Source of the DNA: Pollutimonas sp036675955
GTDB lineage: Bacteria > Pseudomonadota > Gammaproteobacteria > Burkholderiales > Burkholderiaceae_B
DNA: 10,839 bases
NCBI GenBank assembly: GCA_036675955.1
Contig: JAKFDW010000332.1
Coordinates: 1 to 10,839 of the forward strand
Direction: 5' to 3'
A program made the position numbers and the translations under genes. Positions 5,825 to 10,839 of the stretch are shown here, piece after piece. Under the pieces are notes generated by a model. It saw only the letters and a program-made list of their open reading frames with translations. It ran no database searches and was not told the origin of the DNA. Each line of letters begins with the position of its first letter. The first letter of the stretch is position 1.

Positions 5825-6676
5825 TTGAACGAAACGCTGCACACCATGGATGGCCACAAGCGCCTTTATGCCGGCTACCAGGCCAATAATTTCCGGTGGG
5901 ATGTGTCGGACGATGGCAAGGTGGCGACCATCACCCTGAATCGGCCCGAACGCAAGAATCCGCTGACGTTCGATTCGTATGCCGAATTGCGCGACCTGTT
6001 TCGGGGCCTGGTGTACGCCAGCGATATCAAGTCTGTCGTGGTAACGGGCGCGGGGGCCAACTTCTGCTCGGGCGGCGATGTGCACGAAATTATCGGACCT
6101 CTCACCCGGATGTCCATGCCGGAACTGCTGGACTTCACGCGGATGACGGGGGATCTGGTAAAGGCCATGCGCGCCTGTCCCCAACCCGTGGTGGCGGCGG
6201 TCGACGGCATTTGCGCGGGGGCGGGCGCCATGATTGCCCTGGCATCCGATATGCGTATCGGCACGCCGCAGGCGCGTACCGCTTTCCTGTTTACCAGGGT
6301 GGGGCTGGCGGGTGCCGACATGGGCGCCTGCACCTTGTTGCCTCGCATGATAGGACAGGGAAGAGCATCCGAGCTGCTGTATACCGGACGCGCCATGACG
6401 GCCGACGAAGGGCTGGCCTGGGGGTTTTTCAATAGTTTGCAGTCCTCGGGCGCGGTGCTGGGCGCTGCACAGGACTTGGCGCGGCAATTGGCCGATGGAC
6501 CGACTTTCGCGCACGGCATGACCAAGAAACTGCTGCACCAGGAGTGGAACATGGGGGTGGACGAAGCCATCGAAGCCGAAGCCCAGGCGCAGGCGATTTG
6601 CATGCAGACCAAGGACTTCCGGCGCGCGTACGACGCTTTCGTGGCCAAGCAGAAGCCCATTTTCGAAGGCGACTGA
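5825..6676 (+). CDS. Crotonase-fold (enoyl-CoA hydratase/isomerase family) enzyme with an altered catalytic glutamate
   Basis: This 283-residue protein, counted from TTG 5825, has the crotonase landmarks. NRPERKNPLT gives the start of the fold, FCSGGD (80-85) and DGICAGAGAM (127-136) supply the oxyanion-hole glycines, and TRVGLAGADMG (157-167), GQGRASE (177-183) and a C-terminal FRRAYDAFVAKQKP helix follow. In rat enoyl-CoA hydratase the two catalytic residues are Glu144 (QPEILLG) and Glu164. By eye the first aligns with Arg158 here and the second with Glu183; an aspartate, Asp165, follows in GADMG, as in dienoyl-CoA isomerase and, within a residue or so, MenB-type enzymes. So it is probably not a simple hydratase; isomerisation or hydrolytic opening of a 2-oxocyclohexane-carbonyl-CoA ring is possible. 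It lies 25 bases after the SDR stop and 3 bases before the ligase start, inside the operon. Confidence 0.85.
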   Translation: MNETLHTMDGHKRLYAGYQANNFRWDVSDDGKVATITLNRPERKNPLTFDSYAELRDLFRGLVYASDIKSVVVTGAGANFCSGGDVHEIIGPLTRMSMPELLDFTRMTGDLVKAMRACPQPVVAAVDGICAGAGAMIALASDMRIGTPQARTAFLFTRVGLAGADMGACTLLPRMIGQGRASELLYTGRAMTADEGLAWGFFNSLQSSGAVLGAAQDLARQLADGPTFAHGMTKKLLHQEWNMGVDEAIEAEAQAQAICMQTKDFRRAYDAFVAKQKPIFEGD

Positions 6677-6679
6677 ATA

Positions 6680-8344
6680 ATGGAAAAATCGGCCCATACT
6701 GACACGTTCGCGCGTGACCATCTGCCCGCGCCGGAATACTGGCCTGAACTGTTGCTGGACGATAATCCGGATCTCGTCTACCCGTCGCATCTGAACTGCG
6801 CGGTTGCCCTGGTCGATGAGCGCGTCCGGGAAGGAATGGGCGAGCGGACAGCGCTGCGTTGGCGCGATGAATCCGGCAAGCAAAGCATGAGCTATCGTGC
6901 CCTGATGCAGTTGGTCAACCGGATCGCGCATGTCCTGGTGCAAGACATGCAGTTGCAGCCGGGCAACCGGGTGCTGCTGCGCGGTCCCAATAATGTGATG
7001 ATGGCAGCGTCGTGGCTGGCGGCCGTCAAGGCCGGGCTGGTAACCGTGCCCACCATGCCTTTGCTCAGGGCCTTCGAGCTCAAGCAAATTATCGACAAAG
7101 CGCAGATACAGGCGGTTCTGTGCGACAAGCGGCTTTCGGCGGAAATTGAATATTGCCGTGACCCGGACCACGCCGGTTTTTGCCCGCAGCTGACTCATGT
7201 GCGTTATTTCCATGACGACAGCCCGGACAGCGTGGATCGGCTGGCGGCGGCCAAGCCCGACAACTTCCAGGCCTGCGAAACCGCCATCGATGATGTCTGT
7301 CTCATCGCGTTCACTAGCGGCACGACCGGCAAGCCGAAGGGCTGCATGCATTTCCATCGTGATGTGCTGGCAATGTGCGACACGTTTTCCCGCCACACCT
7401 TGCGCATGAACGCGGACGACATCGTTTGCGGTACGCCTCCGCTGGCGTTTACTTTCGGTCTGGGCGGCTTGCTGTGCTTCCCTCTGAGAGTGGGCGCCTC
7501 CACGGTATTGGCCGAGAAGCTGTCGCCCGACGAGTTGCTGGCCACCATCCAGGACTTCGGGGCAACCATGAGCTTTACCGCACCGACCTTTTATCGCCAG
7601 ATGTCCGCCCTTGTCGACAAGTACGATCTTTCTTCTCTGAAGAATTCGGTATCGGCGGGCGAAGCCTTGCCGGATGCGACACGGCAACTGTGGAAGACGG
7701 CCACCGGCATCGAAATGATAGATGGCATAGGCGGCACCGAGATGATACATGTCTACGCGTCGAGCGCCGGTAACGATGTGCGCCGAGGCGCGATCGGCAA
7801 GGTCGTGCCGGGCTACGTGGCGCAGGTCGTCGACGAGGACTTTCAGCCGGTCCAGCCTGGCGTAGTGGGCAGGCTGGCGGTCAAGGGCCCTACCGGGTGC
7901 CGTTATCTCGATGACGAGCGCCAGCTCGTATTTGTGCAGCAAGGCTGGAATTTGCCCGGCGACACTTTCGCCATGGATGAGGACGGTTATCTTTACTACC
8001 AGGCGCGCAATGACGACATGATCGTTTCCGCCGGCTACAACATCGCCGGACCGGAAGTGGAAGGCGCATTGTTGCTGCACGATGCGGTGGCCGAATGCGG
8101 GGTGGTGGGGCAACCGGATGCCGAGCGCGGAAGCATTGTGAAGGCGTTCGTGGTGCTCAAGCCAGGGTTGCAGGAAGGCCCGGCCATGGTCAAGGCCTTG
8201 CAGGATCACGTCAAGGCGGTCGTTGCACCCTATAAATACCCGCGGGCCATTGAGTTCGTCGACAGTCTTCCACGCACCGAAACAGGTAAGCTGCAGCGCT
8301 TCGTGCTGCGCCAAAGATCGATTGAAAAGAGGAAAACGGAATGA
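6680..8344 (+). CDS. Aryl-CoA ligase of the benzoate / 2-aminobenzoate-CoA ligase group
   Basis: This 554-residue ANL-superfamily enzyme activates an aromatic acid with ATP and CoA, giving the aryl-CoA, AMP and pyrophosphate; the expected substrate is 2-aminobenzoate (EC 6.2.1.32). The adenylation core shows FTSGTTGKPKG (211-221, phosphate loop) and GIGGTEM (349-355, the GxTE adenine motif). The hinge and start of the C-terminal domain lie near NDDMIVSAGYNIAG (444-457), and ETGKLQR carries the catalytic Lys537. The CMHFHRDVLAMC stretch after the P-loop and the N-terminal TDTFARDHLP are, from memory, features of 2-aminobenzoate-CoA ligases rather than acetyl- or fatty-acyl-CoA synthetases. A GAAGG at 6665-6669 lies 10 bases before the ATG. 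Operon placement with the monooxygenase/reductase fusion is the main support for 2-aminobenzoate; salicylate or benzoate remain alternatives. Confidence 0.88.
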   Translation: MEKSAHTDTFARDHLPAPEYWPELLLDDNPDLVYPSHLNCAVALVDERVREGMGERTALRWRDESGKQSMSYRALMQLVNRIAHVLVQDMQLQPGNRVLLRGPNNVMMAASWLAAVKAGLVTVPTMPLLRAFELKQIIDKAQIQAVLCDKRLSAEIEYCRDPDHAGFCPQLTHVRYFHDDSPDSVDRLAAAKPDNFQACETAIDDVCLIAFTSGTTGKPKGCMHFHRDVLAMCDTFSRHTLRMNADDIVCGTPPLAFTFGLGGLLCFPLRVGASTVLAEKLSPDELLATIQDFGATMSFTAPTFYRQMSALVDKYDLSSLKNSVSAGEALPDATRQLWKTATGIEMIDGIGGTEMIHVYASSAGNDVRRGAIGKVVPGYVAQVVDEDFQPVQPGVVGRLAVKGPTGCRYLDDERQLVFVQQGWNLPGDTFAMDEDGYLYYQARNDDMIVSAGYNIAGPEVEGALLLHDAVAECGVVGQPDAERGSIVKAFVVLKPGLQEGPAMVKALQDHVKAVVAPYKYPRAIEFVDSLPRTETGKLQRFVLRQRSIEKRKTE

Positions 8345-8754
8345 TCACATTGCAACCGCCAACGTGGCTGGAGCCGCGCGGTTATGCGAATGGCATCATG
8401 ACTGAAATGAGCGTGGGCAGCCGCCTGGTATTCGTGGGCGGACAGATAGGCTGGAACGGGCAGCAGCAATTCGAAACCGACGATTTTGCCGAGCAAGTGG
8501 GCCAGGCGCTGCGCAATATTGTTGCCATTCTGGAAGAGGCGGGGGCCGGCCCGGAACACATTACGCGCATGACCTGGTATGTGTGCGACAAGAACGAGTA
8601 CGTGGCTGCGCTGCGCGACGTCGGCCGCCACTATCGGGAGGTCATCGGGCGCCACTTTCCCGCCATGACAGCGGTTGAAGTGGCGGACTTGGTCGAGGAC
8701 CGTGCCCGGGTTGAAATCGAAGTGACGGCTGTGGTTCCGCCGGCGGCGCCGTAA
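8341..8754 (+). CDS. RidA (YjgF/YER057c/UK114)-family protein lacking the conserved arginine, candidate enamine-CoA deaminase
   Basis: This 137-residue single-domain protein has the RidA fold signatures RGYANG (13-18), VFVGGQIG (30-37), the long helix around 48-68, FPAMTAVEVA (106-115) and VEIEVTAV (124-131). RidA proteins hydrolyse reactive enamines or imines to ketones and ammonia. The E. coli residue Arg105 (in FPARS), which holds the substrate carboxylate, aligns without gaps to Met109; Glu120 aligns to Glu125 and Tyr17 to Tyr15. The loss of the arginine places it outside the canonical 2-iminoacid deaminases and fits a CoA-thioester substrate with no free carboxylate. The fusion enzyme's product, 2-amino-5-oxocyclohex-1-ene-carbonyl-CoA, is such an enamine. 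A 'putative translation inhibitor' in the A. evansii cluster is the same family under its old name. The ATG overlaps the ligase stop (ATGA), and AGAGGA (8328-8333) sits 7 bases upstream. The function is inferred. Confidence 0.87.
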   Translation: MITLQPPTWLEPRGYANGIMTEMSVGSRLVFVGGQIGWNGQQQFETDDFAEQVGQALRNIVAILEEAGAGPEHITRMTWYVCDKNEYVAALRDVGRHYREVIGRHFPAMTAVEVADLVEDRARVEIEVTAVVPPAAP

Positions 8755-8755
8755 G

Positions 8756-8773
8756 CCTGCCTTGGCGGGCAGG
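8756..8773. terminator. Hairpin in the convergent gap between the RidA-like gene and hemL
   Basis: CCTGCC (8756-8761) pairs with GGCAGG (8768-8773) around a 6-base loop, directly after the operon's last stop codon. No T run follows on either strand, so it is at best a weak bidirectional or Rho-assisted terminator. A second GC-rich palindrome, GCCGGCCGGC (about 8797-8806), is followed by TTTGTTT on the plus strand but can form only a very short stem-loop. The whole gap is 57 bases. Confidence 0.33.
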
Positions 8774-8811
8774 ATGGAGGCGTCGGTACTACCCCCGCCG
8801 GCCGGCTTTGT

Positions 8812-10089
8812 TTAAAGTGCGGAAAACACTTCTTCGGCAATATCCAGGGTCTTCTGTACCACTTCATCGTCGTGGGCCGATGAAATGAAGCCCGCTTCAT
8901 AGGCCGACGGTGCGAAGTACACGCCTTTGATCAACATGGCGTGGAAGAACCGTTTGAAAAGCTCGACGTCGCAGCGTGAGACCTCTTCGAAAGTGGTCGG
9001 CACGGCGTCGCTGAAGTAAAGGCCGAACATGCCTCCGACATAGTCCGTGCACATTGCAATGCCGGCGGCGGCGGCGCGTTCGGCAAGGCCGCCGGCAAGC
9101 TTTCTGGATTGCGCCTCCAGGCGATCATAGAATCCGGGCTCGCCCAATAACTTTAGCGTGACCAGCCCTGCGGCGACGGCGACGGGGTTGCCCGACAGCG
9201 TGCCCGCCTGGTATACGTTTCCTATGGGCGCGATGTGTTCCATGATGTCGGCGCGGCCACCGAAGGCGCCCACGGGCATGCCGCCGCCGATGACTTTGGC
9301 CAGGGTGGTGATATCGGGCGTGACGCCCGTCAAGCCCTGTACGCCTTGCGGTCCGGCACGAAAACCCGTCATTACTTCGTCGAAAATAAGCAGTGCGCCA
9401 TATTGCGTGCACAGCGATCGCAACCCCTCCAGAAACCCCGCTACAGGCTTGATGAGGTTCATGTTGCCGGCGATCGGTTCGACGATAATGCAGGCGATTT
9501 CAGACCCGTATTCCTGGAACGCGGCTTCGACGGCCTGCAGCTTGTTGTAGTCGAGCACCAGGGTGTGCTTGATGAACTCGGGCGGCACGCCTGCCGAGGT
9601 AGGATTGCCGAAGGTCAGCATGCCGGAACCGGCCTTGACCAGCAGGCTGTCGGCATGGCCGTGATAGCAGCCTTCGAACTTGATTATTTTGGAACGTCCC
9701 GTTACGCCGCGTGCCAGCCGGATGGCCGACATGGTCGCTTCGGTGCCGGAGCTGACCAGCCTGACCTTTTCGATGGACGGCAGACGTGCGGCAATAGCTT
9801 CGGCGATCTCGATTTCGGCTTCTGTAGGCGCACCGAAGGACAGTCCGTTTACTGCGGCTTCCTGCACTGCCTTGATGACATCGGGATGCGCATGACCCAG
9901 GATGGCAGGACCCCATGAGCCGACATAGTCGATGTAGCGAGTGTCTTCTGCGTCCCACATATAGGGTCCCTGGGCGCGCGTAATGAACCGCGGCGATCCG
10001 CCGACCGAGCGAAATGCCCTGACGGGAGAATTTACGCCGCCGGGGATGGTTTGACAGGCGCGTTCAAATAATTGCGTATTGCGAGACAT
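8812..10089 (-). CDS. hemL: HemL, glutamate-1-semialdehyde 2,1-aminomutase
   Basis: HemL converts glutamate-1-semialdehyde to 5-aminolevulinate, the second committed step of the C5 route to haem and other tetrapyrroles, using pyridoxal phosphate in the cytoplasm. The 425-residue product matches the family length closely (426 in E. coli). Visible features are the N-terminal IPGGVNSPVRAF (15-26), SSGTEATM (113-120, cofactor phosphate site) and FEGCYHGH (138-145). The mobile active-site loop is GMLTFGNPTSAGVPP (156-170), FDEVMTGFR (236-244) holds the pyridine-nitrogen aspartate, and LAKVIGGGMPVG carries Lys265, the Schiff-base lysine at the same number as in E. coli. ATG 10089 is used because the mature start MSRNTQLFERA is the usual one; an in-frame TTG at 10104 has no ribosome-binding site. 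It follows thiE by 71 bases and converges on the catabolic operon. Confidence 0.97.
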   Translation of the reverse strand: MSRNTQLFERACQTIPGGVNSPVRAFRSVGGSPRFITRAQGPYMWDAEDTRYIDYVGSWGPAILGHAHPDVIKAVQEAAVNGLSFGAPTEAEIEIAEAIAARLPSIEKVRLVSSGTEATMSAIRLARGVTGRSKIIKFEGCYHGHADSLLVKAGSGMLTFGNPTSAGVPPEFIKHTLVLDYNKLQAVEAAFQEYGSEIACIIVEPIAGNMNLIKPVAGFLEGLRSLCTQYGALLIFDEVMTGFRAGPQGVQGLTGVTPDITTLAKVIGGGMPVGAFGGRADIMEHIAPIGNVYQAGTLSGNPVAVAAGLVTLKLLGEPGFYDRLEAQSRKLAGGLAERAAAAGIAMCTDYVGGMFGLYFSDAVPTTFEEVSRCDVELFKRFFHAMLIKGVYFAPSAYEAGFISSAHDDEVVQKTLDIAEEVFSAL

Positions 10090-10160
10090 GTTGTTCGGAC
10101 TCAAGGCTGGGATAATGAAGAAAGTTCAGGCATAGCATAACAGGGGCGCAAACAGCGCTT

Positions 10161-10811
10161 TCAGCTGAAAAGGGCAGAGCACCTGGCCGCCGTTCCACGG
10201 ATGTCGGGGCTCTCGAACAGGCCGCTGATCACGGCAATGCCGTCGGCTCCGGCTTCGACGACTTCCCGGGCGTTGTCGGCTGTGATGCCGCCGATGGCCA
10301 CGACCGCGGCCCGCGGCTTCATGTGGCCGCTTTCCACTATTGCGCGGCCCTGCCTGATGTCTTCAAGCGTAGCGCGCACCGCATCCGGCTTGACGCTGGA
10401 TGGGAACATCGCACCAAACGCCACATAATCCACGTCGGCCTTGAGCGCGTCTGCAGCCAGCGCCGGCTGGTTATAGCAGGAACAGCCAATGATCTTGTCG
10501 GAACCCAGTGCCAGACGGGCTTGTGCCACGTTGCCGTCTTCGCGGCCCAGGTGGACTCCGTCGGCGTCGATCAGGGACGCCAGGCGCCAGTCGTCGTTCA
10601 CGATGAACAGCAGGCCCTCTTTACGGCAGCGTTCCGCCACCCGCCGCACCTGCACCAGGCCCGCATCGGCCCCCGCAGTCTTGCGCCGCCACTGCAGCGC
10701 CACCATCCCGCCGCTGGCGGCGGCGCTGATAGCGTTCAGCAGTTTGTCGGTATCGTCCCATTCAGGCGTAACACCATAGAGACCTTTGGGAAATCGTAGC
10801 AATGCGTTCAT
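10161..10811 (-). CDS. thiE: ThiE, thiamine-phosphate synthase
   Basis: ThiE couples hydroxymethylpyrimidine diphosphate with the thiazole phosphate to make thiamine phosphate. The 216-residue protein has the family's TIM-barrel markers in order: LQWRRK (39-44, normally VQxRxK), IVNDDWRLA (70-78, diphosphate/Mg site), DADGVHLGRED (82-92), IIGCSC (107-112, normally GxS), AFGAMFPSSVKPDA (131-144, the GPxxxTxTK-like loop with Lys141), VAIGGI (171-176) and ISGLF (195-199). Several loops are more diverged than in E. coli ThiE, but the acidic and lysine residues are kept. The ATG at 10811 overlaps a TGA belonging to another reading frame, which suggests a co-transcribed upstream gene. A short palindrome, TTTCAGCTGAAA (10160-10171), spans its stop codon. 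Confidence 0.93.
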   Translation of the reverse strand: MNALLRFPKGLYGVTPEWDDTDKLLNAISAAASGGMVALQWRRKTAGADAGLVQVRRVAERCRKEGLLFIVNDDWRLASLIDADGVHLGREDGNVAQARLALGSDKIIGCSCYNQPALAADALKADVDYVAFGAMFPSSVKPDAVRATLEDIRQGRAIVESGHMKPRAAVVAIGGITADNAREVVEAGADGIAVISGLFESPDIRGTAARCSALFS

Positions 10812-10839
10812 GGTGCGGACCGGTTGATGAGGCGATGAC
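10808..10839 (-). CDS. Possible 3' end of a gene upstream of thiE (last nine codons plus stop)
   Basis: On the minus strand one frame reads HRLINRSAP and stops at TGA (10810-10808), overlapping the thiE start as ATGA. Such overlaps are typical of co-transcribed genes, and a thiamine gene such as thiD is a plausible neighbour. The fragment is too short to identify, and an open frame of 30 bases is expected by chance. Confidence 0.3.
   Translation of the reverse strand, partial: HRLINRSAP

Noticed and set aside
5801..8314. An 837-codon open frame on the minus strand covering the crotonase and ligase genes
   Set aside because: It is antisense to two genes with complete family motifs, is rich in His, Arg and Gln as expected for a GC-rich shadow frame, and shows no recognisable domain.
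9235..9918. A 227-codon plus-strand open frame over hemL
   Set aside because: It is antisense to a full-length HemL with its active-site lysine; no independent motif is seen.
10160..10171. Palindrome TTTCAGCTGAAA at the end of thiE as an operator or terminator
   Set aside because: It is a 12-bp palindrome with no loop and no T run that lies across the stop codon; there is nothing to separate it from chance.
1..10839. Searched for CRISPR arrays, tRNA or rRNA genes, insertion-sequence ends and phage or defence genes
   Set aside because: No regular repeat-spacer pattern, RNA gene signature, transposase or terminal inverted repeat was found on either strand by eye.

Overview
The window looks like a chromosomal segment of a moderately GC-rich beta-proteobacterium, most likely of the Alcaligenaceae (Bordetella/Achromobacter type). 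The evidence is the codon usage, the sequence character of ArgJ, HemL and ThiE, and a catabolic cluster of a kind known from Azoarcus evansii and its relatives. This assignment is by recognition only; no search was run.

Layout: the left edge (1-707, minus strand) holds the N-terminal 235 codons of argJ (arginine biosynthesis). The right end (8812-10811, minus strand) holds hemL (tetrapyrrole synthesis) and thiE (thiamine synthesis), plus a possible last few codons of a further gene overlapping thiE. Between these housekeeping genes lies a self-contained catabolic module. It has a divergently transcribed MarR-type regulator (777-1292, minus) and six plus-strand genes. These are an M14-like/DUF2817 metallohydrolase (1459-2544); a fused flavin monooxygenase/old-yellow-enzyme protein (2675-5014); a short-chain dehydrogenase (5011-5799); a crotonase-fold protein (5825-6676); an aryl-CoA ligase (6680-8344); and a RidA-like protein (8341-8754). 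The last five are tightly packed, with two ATGA overlaps, and form one operon behind a good sigma70-type promoter at 2620-2648.

How the genes work together: the module matches the aerobic CoA-thioester route for 2-aminobenzoate (anthranilate). The ligase makes 2-aminobenzoyl-CoA. The fusion protein hydroxylates and reduces it to 2-amino-5-oxocyclohex-1-ene-carbonyl-CoA, which is an enamine. The RidA-like protein is well placed to deaminate that enamine, and the crotonase and dehydrogenase would process the alicyclic CoA thioester. A related substrate such as salicylate cannot be excluded from sequence alone. No acyl-CoA dehydrogenase, thiolase or transporter is present here.

Most interesting points: (i) the RidA-like protein has Met109 where E. 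coli RidA has the substrate-carboxylate-binding Arg105, which fits a substrate whose carboxylate is masked as a thioester; (ii) the crotonase has Arg158 where canonical enoyl-CoA hydratases have their first catalytic Glu, but keeps Asp165 and Glu183, which argues against simple hydration and for ring opening or isomerisation; (iii) a 20-bp near-palindrome overlaps the operon promoter and recurs (15 of 19 bases) just upstream of the MarR gene, which suggests the regulator's operator; (iv) an M14-type hydrolase with an apparently complete active site sits at the head of the cluster with no assigned role.
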